From DAIPKP01 sp964545875 (GTDB taxonomy: Bacteria > Synergistota > Synergistia > Synergistales > Aminiphilaceae): 64,000 nt of DNA. Position numbers and translations under genes: made by a program. Under the pieces are notes generated by a model that did no database searches, had not been told where the DNA came from, and worked only from the letters and a program-made list of their open reading frames with translations. Position 1 is the first letter of the stretch. Each line of letters starts with the position of its first letter. Of this stretch, positions 25,923-34,047 are shown piece after piece. The stretch is taken from the NCBI GenBank assembly GCA_964545875.1, contig CAZJHH010000001.1, positions 434,001-498,000 of the forward strand. Reading direction: 5' to 3'.

Positions 25923-26434
25923 TGCATAACCCCCCTTAAACGATCTTCCAGTTTTGCCACGTCCTCCTGAAGAGCATCTTTGGAAAGTTCCCGGGTGTCC
26001 AGGGTGTGAATATAAAGGGCATGGGTGGCGGGGTCTCCATCCAGGGTGAGGGTTCCCGGAGTGAGGGTTATCTGGTTGGCGAGGAAAACCAGGGCGTTTT
26101 TGTCCTTCAAAGTGGAGTTTATCCGAAAAATTCCCGGGGTAATATCCATGCGGGGCTTGAGCGCCAGAAGAGAGACCTTCCAGGTGGCGGCGATGAGATC
26201 CATAATAAAGTGAGGAATGAACAGGGCGAGGCGGAAGAAGTTGATCTCCCGGCAAATGTTGATGGCTCGGGGTTCCTGGAGGCCGAGAAAGAATACCCGC
26301 CAGACAAGCTTGAGGATGATGAAGCTCGTCAGGGCTCCCACCAGAAGAAAGAGGGGATCCCCCCGGCCTGTGAGGAGAATCCATATACCGAAAAGAGAGA
26401 AGAAGAGCAGAATACTTTTTTGACAAATCCGCAT
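25919..26434 (-). CDS. mrpE: Mrp antiporter subunit E
   Basis: A 171-residue MrpE/MnhE: two N-terminal membrane segments, then INFFRLALFIPHFIMDLIAA and the conserved block NQITLTPGTLTLDGD. First gene of the ten-gene minus-strand operon E-F-G-mbhD-B(mbhE)-C-D-D'-D''-D'''. ATG at 26434 follows AAAGGAG. The complex should exchange Na+ for H+ across the membrane, helping a sodium-based energy economy. No hydrogenase or oxidoreductase genes adjoin it. Confidence 0.9.
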   Translation of the reverse strand: MRICQKSILLFFSLFGIWILLTGRGDPLFLLVGALTSFIILKLVWRVFFLGLQEPRAINICREINFFRLALFIPHFIMDLIAATWKVSLLALKPRMDITPGIFRINSTLKDKNALVFLANQITLTPGTLTLDGDPATHALYIHTLDTRELSKDALQEDVAKLEDRLRGVMH

Positions 26435-26595
26435 GGACTGTCTCCTTTCCGGGATGTTTCACAGGTGTATATAGTGACCATTTCCCCTTCTACGATACCA
26501 TTTTTTCAAAAAATCCGTAACCGTGAAAAACCATATTTTCGGCTTCCATACGCTCTGTCTTTGGGCTCCTTCCGGGCACGTCGTTTAAAAGATAG

Positions 26596-26627
26596 CGCAA
26601 AGGCGAACCTGGAGGTTCGCCTTTGCG
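26596..26627 (-). terminator. Hairpin downstream of nhaC
   Basis: CGCAAAGGCGAAC (26596-26608) pairs with 26615-26627 around CTGGAG. On the minus strand CTATCTTTTAA follows, a modest T-tract. It separates nhaC from mrpE. Confidence 0.6.
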
Positions 26628-26718
26628 GAAGGTCTTGCGGAATCACCGAAAAATCGAAAATTTTTCGAAACGTTTCGCGTATTTCGGCTTGTACTGCCGG
26701 AAAATCCGGTCTTTTCTC

Positions 26719-28245
26719 CTAGGCTTCGGTGCTCTCCTGGGCGGGCATATTCCGGGCCACCACATCTTCTCCGTTGGGCAGACGCCAGTAGATACCAATC
26801 TTCATGTAGGAGATGAGCACCGACACGACGGGGTTCAGATAGTTCAGGAATGCGTAGGGGAGATATTCCAGAGTGGGAACTCCCAGGGCGCTGGCCTGGA
26901 AGGCCCCGCAGGTATTCCAGGGAATCAGTGCCGAGGTGAGGGTGCCCGCATCTTCCGTGGCTCGGGAGAGCATCCGGGGAGCCAATCCTTTTTCCTCGAA
27001 CTTGGTCTTGAACATACGTCCCGGTACCACGATGGCCATGTACTGATCTCCCAGGAAGAGGTTCCCCACAAAGCAGGAAACCACCACGGATCCCATGAGG
27101 CCGCCCACGGTCTTTACGTTTTTCGTCATGGTCCCCACGATGGTCTCCAGGAAGCCGCAGGCCTCCATGACGCCGCCGAAGAAGAGGGCCGCAAAGATGA
27201 GGGAGATGGTCCACATCATGGAATCCAGGCCGCCCCGGGATACCAGGTCGTTGATCATGTTCCCCACTTCCGTCACGATTTCCGGGGTTCCATGAATGCC
27301 GTGTTCCGCAATGAGAGCCATCAGGGCCTCTCCTTCCGCCGCACCGAACTCCGCGGAAACGGTACCGCCGTAACCGTAGTGCAGGGCTTCCACGATATCG
27401 CCGATGGCGTTCCCCTGGAAGAGGGACATTCCCAGGGCGATGATGACTCCCATGAAGAGGCCGGGAATGGCGGGCATTTTCATGGCGGCGCAGAGGATAA
27501 CCACCACGGGAGGCACGAAGCCGAGGTAGCTGATGTCGAACTCCGCCTGGAGCATGGTCTGCATGGAGAGGATCTTGGATGCGTCAAGCTCGCCCCCCGC
27601 AAACTGCTGGCCCAGATAGTAGCAAATTCCTGCCACGATAATGTAGGTGGGGCCCGTGGACCAGATCATGGCCTTGATGTGATCGAAAAGGTTGGCGCCC
27701 GCTACTGCGGGGGCGAGGTTGGTAGTGTCCGACAGGGGGGACATCTTATCCCCGAAGTAGGCTCCCGACACGATGATACCCGCACTCAGAGGGGCGGGAA
27801 TTCCCAGACCGAAACCGACTCCCATGAGGGCCACACCGATGGTGGCCGAGGTGGTCCAGGATGAACCCGTGGAGAGGGAGATCACCGATGTAATCAGAAG
27901 GCAGGCGAGAAGGAACATGCCCGGAGAAAGAATTTTCAGGCCGTAGAAAATGAGTGTGGGCACCACGCCGCTCTGTACCCAGATGCCGATAACCATGCCG
28001 ATGATCATGAGGATAACGATGGCCTGCAGGGCGATGGCAATGCCGTTCAGCCCTCCCGCCTCGATCTCTCCCCAGGGTTTTTTGATGATGAAAACCCCTA
28101 CAAGGCATGAAAGTACAGCGGAAAAAATGATGGGAATATGGGCATCCACTCCCAGTGAAAGTACGCCGTAACTGATAATTGCGGCGGAAGCGACGAGCAC
28201 GAGCAACGAAAGTCCCAGTCCGGGGTTGTTGTTGTTTTCAGACAT
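26719..28245 (-). CDS. nhaC: NhaC family Na+/H+ antiporter
   Basis: A 508-residue antiporter with about a dozen membrane segments. SVISLSTGSSWTTSATIG and SGAYFGDKMSPLSDTTNLAP are NhaC signatures (ion-binding region). It expels Na+ in exchange for H+, or an amino acid or organic acid as in malate/lactate-type relatives. ATG at 28245 follows AAGGAGGG by 8 bases. It lies alone. Its leader region carries the ACCCCTGGGGGT element at 28401. Confidence 0.9.
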   Translation of the reverse strand: MSENNNNPGLGLSLLVLVASAAIISYGVLSLGVDAHIPIIFSAVLSCLVGVFIIKKPWGEIEAGGLNGIAIALQAIVILMIIGMVIGIWVQSGVVPTLIFYGLKILSPGMFLLACLLITSVISLSTGSSWTTSATIGVALMGVGFGLGIPAPLSAGIIVSGAYFGDKMSPLSDTTNLAPAVAGANLFDHIKAMIWSTGPTYIIVAGICYYLGQQFAGGELDASKILSMQTMLQAEFDISYLGFVPPVVVILCAAMKMPAIPGLFMGVIIALGMSLFQGNAIGDIVEALHYGYGGTVSAEFGAAEGEALMALIAEHGIHGTPEIVTEVGNMINDLVSRGGLDSMMWTISLIFAALFFGGVMEACGFLETIVGTMTKNVKTVGGLMGSVVVSCFVGNLFLGDQYMAIVVPGRMFKTKFEEKGLAPRMLSRATEDAGTLTSALIPWNTCGAFQASALGVPTLEYLPYAFLNYLNPVVSVLISYMKIGIYWRLPNGEDVVARNMPAQESTEA

Positions 28246-28632
28246 ACGTATATCCCTCCTTAGCGATTTTGTTTTTTGCAAACTTCACTATCCACGATGA
28301 TTTTCGAATTTGTTCGAAGCTCTCACCTCCCTGGAAAAAGCGTGTTTCTTCCGCCCGTAAAAATAGCGTAAAAATAAGAAGAACTGTCTTTTTGCTATGT
28401 ACCCCTGGGGGTCAAGCACATTGTATCAGAATACGTAAAATATTCATGCTTCCCTGGACCTATTAATAATGGCATTTTCTTTTTTTTGCAGAAAAAATTT
28501 TCCTCGTCGTTTTTGAGAACGTAGAGATCTGGAGAAAGGCTTTCTTCAAGAAGTCCTTCGGGCTTGTAAAACGCGAAAGCCCCCGCCTTGGGGGCGGAGG
28601 CTTTCGCAGGGAGAGAGGCTGTTACGAGGGAT
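28246..28632 (-). other. nhaC leader region, no gene
   Basis: No coding sequence. On the minus strand TTGACC (28415-28410) could be a -35, but no good -10 lies at the right distance. ACCCCTGGGGGT at 28401-28412 overlaps it and resembles the core of CsoR/CstR-type operators, as at 5594-5615. The terminator of the upstream gene occupies 28573-28607. Confidence 0.35.
28573..28607 (-). terminator. Terminator of the DUF4198 gene
   Basis: GCGAAAGCCCCCGCC (28573-28587) pairs with GGCGGAGGCTTTCGC (28593-28607) with one mismatch. On the minus strand GTTTTAC follows. It lies 26 bp beyond the stop of the DUF4198 gene. Confidence 0.75.
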
Positions 28633-29430
28633 CTATCGAGGGTTGACGGAGAAGGTCAGAGTCGCCACCAGCACTAATTCGTCCGCCTTGGCGGGATCCT
28701 CGTGGGGGGATTTATGGCTCACCTTGGCGAACCAGTACCCCTCTTTAAGAGGAATGATGTCGATCTTTCCTTCAAGGTCCGTGCGCCCGTAAAAGGCCTT
28801 GCATTCCTTATCGGAAAAACCTCCGAAGGTGGCATAAACCTCGGCGGTCTTCAGGGGTTTGCCGTCGAAGAGAACCTGGATGGGAAAGGGATCTCCGGCC
28901 TTCAGGAGAGCGGGATTTTCCAGAGGCACGATCTCCAGCAGATCTCCCAGGGGCTTGCTGATGAAGTTTTTATCCCGGCTTCCGTCCACGTTGAGAACGG
29001 CCTTGGCGAACATAATGGCCTCCTGAGCGTAGGTGGCATCGGGCCTCTCCAGGCGGCTCTGCTGGGTCCATCCGCCGGAGCCGTTGGCCCAGAAGGTAGG
29101 ACGATATCTGAGACTGCCGATGTAGCTTCCCTTGGAAAGTTCCTTTTGAATCCGGTAGGAGTAGTTTTCACCCATCTGGGCGGATTCGAAAGCTCCCTCG
29201 GGAGTTATAAGCTGAGGGGCATTGAAGAGATGGGTGCGATCCTCGGGAATCGGCTCGGGATTGGGAAAGTCGTGCCCATACCCGATGTTTGCAAGAACCG
29301 TTCCCTCTTCAGGGGCGGATACGTTCAGCCACATGTCGTGGGCACTTGCCCCGGATACTCCCATAATAAGCGGGAAGACAAAGGCCGCCGCAAGATGAAG
29401 AGAAACGCTCTTCCGGAACTTCTGAAACAT
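28633..29430 (-). CDS. Periplasmic DUF4198-family protein, putative metal-uptake component
   Basis: A 265-residue exported protein. The signal peptide (MFQKFRKSVSLHLAAAFVFP ... GASA) is followed by HDMWLN, the usual mature start of DUF4198 proteins; some relatives serve in nickel or iron uptake. C-terminal features include PFPIQVLFDGKPLKTAEVYA and IDIIPLKEGYWFAKVSH, an Ig-like domain. ATG at 29430 follows AAAGGAG by 7 bases. It is monocistronic, from a promoter whose -10 overlaps TTTAGTTAGACTACAA, a motif related to one upstream of feoAB, so metal-responsive control is likely. The precise ligand is unknown. Confidence 0.75.
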   Translation of the reverse strand: MFQKFRKSVSLHLAAAFVFPLIMGVSGASAHDMWLNVSAPEEGTVLANIGYGHDFPNPEPIPEDRTHLFNAPQLITPEGAFESAQMGENYSYRIQKELSKGSYIGSLRYRPTFWANGSGGWTQQSRLERPDATYAQEAIMFAKAVLNVDGSRDKNFISKPLGDLLEIVPLENPALLKAGDPFPIQVLFDGKPLKTAEVYATFGGFSDKECKAFYGRTDLEGKIDIIPLKEGYWFAKVSHKSPHEDPAKADELVLVATLTFSVNPR

Positions 29431-29777
29431 GATGGTCTCCTTTCGAATAGTAAACAATTGTCGCCTTCGCATAAAACGTGTAAAGCATCTTTAGGATGAC
29501 GAAACGGCTCGTCTCTGCTTCCATGCACGTTCTTCCATTTTTTCCCCATTTTCTTCAAGGGGCCCTCTTGAAGTTTTTGTAGTCTAACTAAATGTCTTCT
29601 CGTTGTCAATGGGTTCTTGCGAAAAAGGGCTAGAGCACTAGAGAAATGCGGCCTTTCTTGGGTACGAAGGAGTGTTTTTTAGGAAACATTTCGAGAGATT
29701 TTGGAGACGACAAGTTTCACTATGCTAATTAAATGTTTTGAAAATCCTGAGAGGGGCCCTCGAGTTTCCGTACTTTT
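29431..29777 (-). other. Intergenic region with the DUF4198 promoter
   Basis: Apart from the promoter at 29581-29609 nothing is seen. The part 29620-29777 beyond the lspA stop is AT-rich with no clear gene or terminator. Confidence 0.4.
29581..29609 (-). promoter_or_regulatory. Promoter with overlapping DtxR-like operator
   Basis: Minus strand: TTGACA (29609-29604), a 17-base spacer and TAGACT (29586-29581). The -10 lies within TTTAGTTAGACTACAAAAA, which contains the palindrome TAGT-TAG-ACTA. Nearly the same sequence, TTTAGGTAGACTACAAGAA, occurs at 58117-58135 upstream of feoA. Confidence 0.55.
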
Positions 29778-30236
29778 TCAGGCGTTTCTTGTGAGAGAGA
29801 GCAGGAGCATTCCCGCTCCTGCGAGAAGCGCAAGATCTGCAAAATTTACGAAAAGATATCCGAAGAAGGGAAAAGGGAAGCCTGCATAATCCGTGACGCT
29901 GCCCGAAAAAAATCGTTCTCCCAGATTGCTCAGGCTTCCTGCCAGAAGAAGAAGGCTGCCCCAGGAAAAAAGCCCCCCGGAAGGGAATTTTTTTCTTTGA
30001 ATAAAGAAGAAAATTCCCATACCGCAGAGAGAGCAGAGAAGGGCAAGGCGAAGGTGTTCCGGAGAGGAGGCGAAGAGGGAGAAGGAAATTCCCCGGTTGT
30101 GGTGCAGACGAAAAAGAAGAAGTCCCTTCAGAAAAGAAATTCCTTCCGGAACGAGAAGGTGTTCCATGAATATCCGAAAGGCCTGAAAGAAGAAAATAAG
30201 CAGTCCGAGGCATGGCAAAAAGAGAAAGGTTCTCAA
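29778..30236 (-). CDS. lspA: Lipoprotein signal peptidase (signal peptidase II)
   Basis: A 152-residue membrane protease with four hydrophobic segments. HHNRGISFSLF corresponds to the HNxGAAFSxF motif. The catalytic Asp pair is visible in LSNLGERFFSGSVTDYAG (Asp of TDY) and NFADLALL. GNLxDR of typical LspA is SNLGER here, so it is divergent. It removes signal peptides from diacylglyceryl-prolipoproteins. I choose the TTG at 30236 since AAAAGGAG precedes it by about 10 bases and the length then equals the family norm; upstream in-frame codons look non-coding. Confidence 0.8.
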   Translation of the reverse strand: MRTFLFLPCLGLLIFFFQAFRIFMEHLLVPEGISFLKGLLLFRLHHNRGISFSLFASSPEHLRLALLCSLCGMGIFFFIQRKKFPSGGLFSWGSLLLLAGSLSNLGERFFSGSVTDYAGFPFPFFGYLFVNFADLALLAGAGMLLLSLTRNA

Positions 30237-30919
30237 ATTTCCAAATCTCCTTTTCTGGAAGATGGAAGTATCCGGGGTGGGAACGGTTAGATGTATCCTA
30301 TCACGTTTGAAAAATTGAACGATACGAGCCCTGTGCCGTAAAGCCTCAAACTTTGATATGGCTGAAAACGGATTGATGGGAAGGGGTGTCTCGAATCTCA
30401 GGATGAGACTCTTTGTGCAGGCGAAAGTTTCGTTGCCGCAATCTACGGAACTCCCGCTACCCTGACCCGCCATGCAAAACAGATGGTGCTCAAAATAGAG
30501 GGAAAGATGGGCAAAACGCTCCAGGAAGGGCACTGAAAACTTTTTCGGTTCCATTACAAATTAGTAGGATGAAGAAGAAAGGTGTCTTATGGTCTTCATA
30601 AAAGAGCGGGAAAATCGATCCACCAGGAAGCTCTGGACTATTCCCCTCCTGTCCCAAAGCACAAATTGTCAGGGGGCTTAGGTTTTTGTACCCGCAATTC
30701 CGTTTTCAAAGTGTTAGCAAGTACGCATTTACACTTTAAGTCAATGTTTTTCGGGACGGAATTCTTCAAAAATGAGATATCTGTGTTTTGGAAGTGCTCC
30801 GAAAGTTCAACCTGCGGATTGAGGTTTTTCATCCTCAGACCTTCACGGAATGTAGAAAAGCTTTATAATATGCAGAGTAAAACTCGTATCAATACATAGA
30901 CAGAAAAGGAGCCCTGTTC
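30237..30919 (+). other. AT-rich 683-base region without recognised genes
   Basis: Composition is poorer in GC than the flanks. A 64-codon frame on the minus strand (30638-30832) ends LCFGTGGE and has a basic, Cys-containing middle (DLKCKCVLANTLKTELRV) but no good ribosome site. It may be a degraded gene or mobile remnant; I cannot name it. The promoter of the cupin gene lies at the right end. Confidence 0.35.
30842..30869 (+). promoter_or_regulatory. Promoter of the cupin gene
   Basis: TTCACG (30842-30847), a 16-base spacer and a perfect TATAAT (30864-30869), about 50 bp upstream of the cupin ATG. Confidence 0.6.
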
Positions 30920-31252
30920 ATGCCTTTCGATTTTCCGGAACCCATAAAAAAACTTCCCTTGGCGGCCATACCTCTGGAAGGAGTTACGGCTTATCTTTCC
31001 CAGGCGGAGACGCATCAAATCATCTTTATGCATTTCGAAAAGGATGTGGATTTACCCGAACATTCTCACGGAGCTCAGATAGGTATCGTTCTGGAAGGAT
31101 CCATAAAGCTTGTCATCGGCGGAAAGGAACATCTTTTTTCTAAAGGAGATCAGTATTACATACCCGAAGGGACACCGCATTCGGGTAAAATCCACGCAGG
31201 ATATGCGGATATTACCTTTTTCGCAGATCCCCACCGTTATCACCGGAAATAA
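30920..31252 (+). CDS. Small cupin-domain protein
   Basis: A 110-residue single cupin. Motif 1 is LPEHSHGAQIGIVLEG (His, His, with Gln/Glu following) and motif 2 is IPEGTPHSGKI (metal His), so a mononuclear metal site is expected. Such minimal cupins act as isomerases, sugar or amino-acid binding modules, or sensors; none can be picked here. It is followed 217 bp later by an RpiR-type regulator in the same direction, which might control it. Confidence 0.8.
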   Translation: MPFDFPEPIKKLPLAAIPLEGVTAYLSQAETHQIIFMHFEKDVDLPEHSHGAQIGIVLEGSIKLVIGGKEHLFSKGDQYYIPEGTPHSGKIHAGYADITFFADPHRYHRK

Positions 31253-31469
31253 TTTTCCTAAAAAAATCCGGAAATCTTAAACACCGGAAAATATTTTTGG
31301 GGAAACTGCCCAGCTTTTCCCAGGGCCGCCGTATCAAAATCGCGCACGAACGCATAGAACACCACCCCATGGAACTGAAGGAGGATGTCCGGCCTTTCTT
31401 GTGAAAAATTTCTTTCATTGGTATACTGCGAACCGCACGGAAAGAAATTTTTATTCAAGGAGAAACCGC

Positions 31470-32363
31470 ATGCCCTATAACGAAGAAAAGAGACCCAGCG
31501 ATTTTTTCGAAAAATTGCGCCAGGGAGCCCGGGAATTTTCCCAGAGGCAACGCATGGTCTGCCTCTTCATCATAGCGGAATATCAGCGGGTGGCCTTTCT
31601 TACGGTGGAACAGCTCGCGGAGGAGGTCGGGGTGAGCGCCGCCACGGTGGTCCGCACCGTGGCCCATTTGGGATACGATTCCTATGGTGCTTTGCAGGAT
31701 GAGATTCAGAGCCTCCTTCTGATGACCCGTACCTCTCTCTGGTGGCAGCTTGAGGAGTCCTGGAAGGAGGAGGCCACGGAGTTTTCCTCCGAGGAGGGCA
31801 CTCTCCTCTTTCGGGTTGTTGCGGCGAATGCGGAGAGCATACGCAACACCCTTTCGGCTCACCTGGCGGAGGAGTTTACTCAGTCCGTGCAATGCCTCGC
31901 CTCGGCGAAGCACATAGCGCTTCTCGGAATGCGTTCCTCCCGGGGAGCCATGCTCTATGCCTTTTTTTTGCTGCAGCAGTTTCGCAAAAATGTTTCCTGC
32001 CTTTCTCTCCAGGGAGCCGACGAAATGTATGCTCCCCTTATGGATCTCACTTCCAGGGATGTGGTGCTGGCCCTTTCCGTCGGGGGGCCTCACTATGCGC
32101 TTTCCACCATCGAGGCGGTGCGCTTTGCTCACGAGCGTTCGGTAAAGGTGGTGCTTATCACCAATGATCTTGCCTGCCCCGCCGTGGCCTGGGCGGATCA
32201 TGTGCTCTGCGTGGGGGCCACCAAGGAACATTATTCCATCGTTCCCGCCGTTACGCTTCTGGAGGCCCTGGTGGTGGCCCTGGGTAAGGATTCCCGGGAA
32301 GAGGCGGTGGAGAAGCTTCGGGCTCTGGAGAAGGTGTCGGGGGAGAAGAAGCATACCCTGTGA
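31470..32363 (+). CDS. RpiR/MurR family transcriptional regulator
   Basis: A 297-residue protein with an N-terminal HTH_6 domain (FLTVEQLAEEVGVSAATVVR, residues ~46-65) and a C-terminal SIS domain (IALLGMRSSRGAMLYA, VVLALSVGGPHYAL), which in this family binds phosphosugars or related effectors. ATG at 31470 follows CAAGGAG. The SIS P-loop-like SxxS is partly altered (SVGGPH), as is common in family members acting on amino-acid catabolism genes. Target genes are not evident. Confidence 0.85.
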   Translation: MPYNEEKRPSDFFEKLRQGAREFSQRQRMVCLFIIAEYQRVAFLTVEQLAEEVGVSAATVVRTVAHLGYDSYGALQDEIQSLLLMTRTSLWWQLEESWKEEATEFSSEEGTLLFRVVAANAESIRNTLSAHLAEEFTQSVQCLASAKHIALLGMRSSRGAMLYAFFLLQQFRKNVSCLSLQGADEMYAPLMDLTSRDVVLALSVGGPHYALSTIEAVRFAHERSVKVVLITNDLACPAVAWADHVLCVGATKEHYSIVPAVTLLEALVVALGKDSREEAVEKLRALEKVSGEKKHTL

Positions 32364-32434
32364 ATCTCTGCCGAAGGCATCCTTGAAGAGTGGACTTCGG
32401 GGTGTTCCGGAAGCCCCGGAAAGGAGAGAATGGC

Positions 32435-32926
32435 ATGATTGAAGAAGGAAGCAGAGCCCCCGAATTTACCCTCTTCGATTCTCGGGAGCGGGAAGTCTCC
32501 CTTTCGGATTTTCGGGGAACATGGCTGGTGCTCTATTTTTATCCCAAGGACAATACCTCGGGGTGTACCCGGGAGGCTCTGGATTTTAACGACCTCCGGG
32601 AGGAGTTCGAGAAGGAAGGGGCTCGCGTCCTCGGCATCAGCCCCGATAGCTCCGCATCACACGGTAAATTTGCGGCGAAGCACGGCCTCGAATTTCCCCT
32701 TTTGAGCGATCCCGAAAAGTCGGTGCTCCAGGCCTACGGCGCTTGGGGAACCAAAAAGAATTACGGCAAGGAGTACCAGGGGGTGATACGTTCCACCTTT
32801 CTTCTCTCTCCCGAAGGAGTCATCGAGGCGGTATGGCGGAACGTGAAGGTGCGTACCAAACGCAAAACCTGCGAGGTGCTTCATGCGGCTACGGTGCTGG
32901 AGAAGCTCAAAACCCTTCGGCAGTAA
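32435..32926 (+). CDS. bcp: Thioredoxin-dependent peroxiredoxin, Bcp/PrxQ type
   Basis: A 163-residue peroxiredoxin. The peroxidatic Cys lies in DNTSGCTREALDFND, matching the family TPGCTxEA with Ser for Pro. The fold landmarks GTWLVLYFYPKD and GISPDSSASHGKFAAKHGL are clear. It reduces hydrogen peroxide and organic peroxides using thioredoxin, a common oxygen defence in anaerobes. ATG at 32435 follows AAAGGAG; earlier in-frame codons overlap that site. Confidence 0.92.
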   Translation: MIEEGSRAPEFTLFDSREREVSLSDFRGTWLVLYFYPKDNTSGCTREALDFNDLREEFEKEGARVLGISPDSSASHGKFAAKHGLEFPLLSDPEKSVLQAYGAWGTKKNYGKEYQGVIRSTFLLSPEGVIEAVWRNVKVRTKRKTCEVLHAATVLEKLKTLRQ

Positions 32927-33024
32927 GGGCCTGCGGGCTTGCCGGGCAGATATGGGGGAATCCGTTTTCTGGAAGAAGCAGAAAGGGACTCCCCTTTTTC
33001 TGAAGGTCTTTTGTTCAGAAAATT

Positions 33025-33942
33025 CTAGAAGCTCTTTTCTTCCAGTGTATCTCTGAGATTTCCCGCTATCTCTCCCATGCAGACCAGAAAGGTGGCTCCC
33101 TCCAGAAGTACCCGGTGCAGCCGGGGTGACGTTTCCAGAGGAAGAAGATGGGCCCGGTTGATTCCTCCGGGATTGCGGACCGGCACGATTCGGGATGTGC
33201 GAGAATCCTCCCCTCTCATGTATCCCAGGGCGGCGGCGCTGGCGATGGAGCCGGTGCCGCAGGAAAGAGTGAAGTCTTCCACCCCCCGTTCGTAGGTACG
33301 TACCAGGATTGACTCTTCCTCGACGGAAAGAAAGTTCACGTTGGTTCCTTCGGGGAAGGCCCGGGCCGCATAACGAATCTCCCGCCCCAGGTGGTGCAGC
33401 TCCTCCAGGGAGAGATCCTTCAGCCCGTTATCCTCCAGGGATATCACCGCATGGGGAACCCCGGAGCCTCCGGCTTCTCCCACCCGGACGAAACGGTATC
33501 GTATCTCCCGGTTTTGCAAAGAAAGGGCATGTTCTTCTTCCAGGGGGGTAAGGTCCATGATTCCCAGGTCGAGAAGAACCGAGGAGCCCGAGGCGGCGGC
33601 GAGCATGTTCCCCGCTTTGGTGTGAAAGCGGATCTCCTCGGGGGGGCAGAGTCCTTTTTCCGCAAGATATCGGGCGAAGGAACGGGCTCCGTTGCCGCAC
33701 ATCTCTCCCTCCAGACCGTCGGCGTTGAAAATCCGCATTCCCAGAGAAGGAGAGCGCTGGGAGTTTTGCTCCAGAAGGAGCAGTCCGTCCGCTCCCAGGG
33801 CGATGCGTCGGGAACAGAGGGTCTGAGCTAAAAAAGAGTAGCGGGATTCTTTGAAATATCCCTTTCGGTTGTCCATTACCACAAAATCGTTGCCGTTTCC
33901 GTGAATTTTCATGAAAGAAAAAGGATGGTTTTGGAAGGTCAT
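33025..33942 (-). CDS. dapF: Diaminopimelate epimerase
   Basis: A 305-residue epimerase interconverting LL- and meso-diaminopimelate, in lysine and peptidoglycan synthesis. The two catalytic Cys motifs are intact: NADGLEGEMCGNGARSFARY and DFTLSCGTGSIASA; MKIHGNGNDFVV opens the fold. It is slightly longer than usual (about 275), mostly through loops and a C-terminal extension. ATG at 33942 follows AAAGGAG. It is transcribed toward bcp. No other lysine-pathway gene adjoins except the ddh-like gene at 37359. Confidence 0.92.
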   Translation of the reverse strand: MTFQNHPFSFMKIHGNGNDFVVMDNRKGYFKESRYSFLAQTLCSRRIALGADGLLLLEQNSQRSPSLGMRIFNADGLEGEMCGNGARSFARYLAEKGLCPPEEIRFHTKAGNMLAAASGSSVLLDLGIMDLTPLEEEHALSLQNREIRYRFVRVGEAGGSGVPHAVISLEDNGLKDLSLEELHHLGREIRYAARAFPEGTNVNFLSVEEESILVRTYERGVEDFTLSCGTGSIASAAALGYMRGEDSRTSRIVPVRNPGGINRAHLLPLETSPRLHRVLLEGATFLVCMGEIAGNLRDTLEEKSF

Positions 33943-33998
33943 TCTGGGAGCTCCTTTCCCGGTGTGGAGTGATTTCGAATCCGCTTAAAGCGGAAGAA

Positions 33999-34025
33999 GG
34001 GCGCTCCGTTTTTTTCGGAGCGCCC
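33999..34025 (-). terminator. Terminator of the second nhaC gene
   Basis: GGGCGCTCCG (33999-34008) and CGGAGCGCCC (34016-34025) form a 10-bp stem with a 7-T loop on the plus strand. It lies 22 bp past the stop of the minus-strand nhaC gene. Confidence 0.65.
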
Positions 34026-34047
34026 TCGGAATGTGGTCGAAAAGGTT

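Noticed and set aside
18118..26434. The antiporter genes as part of a membrane-bound hydrogenase (Mbh) or complex I
   Set aside because: No [NiFe] hydrogenase, ferredoxin-binding or quinone-module genes adjoin; the set E-F-G-B-C-D fits Mrp.
28401..28415. A full promoter for nhaC at TTGACC (28415-28410)
   Set aside because: No acceptable -10 lies 16-18 bases downstream on the minus strand, so only the inverted repeat is reported.
29725..30213. An alternative frame overlapping lspA
   Set aside because: The lspA frame shows the family motifs and catalytic Asp pair; the other frame is Ser/Arg/Pro-rich without features.
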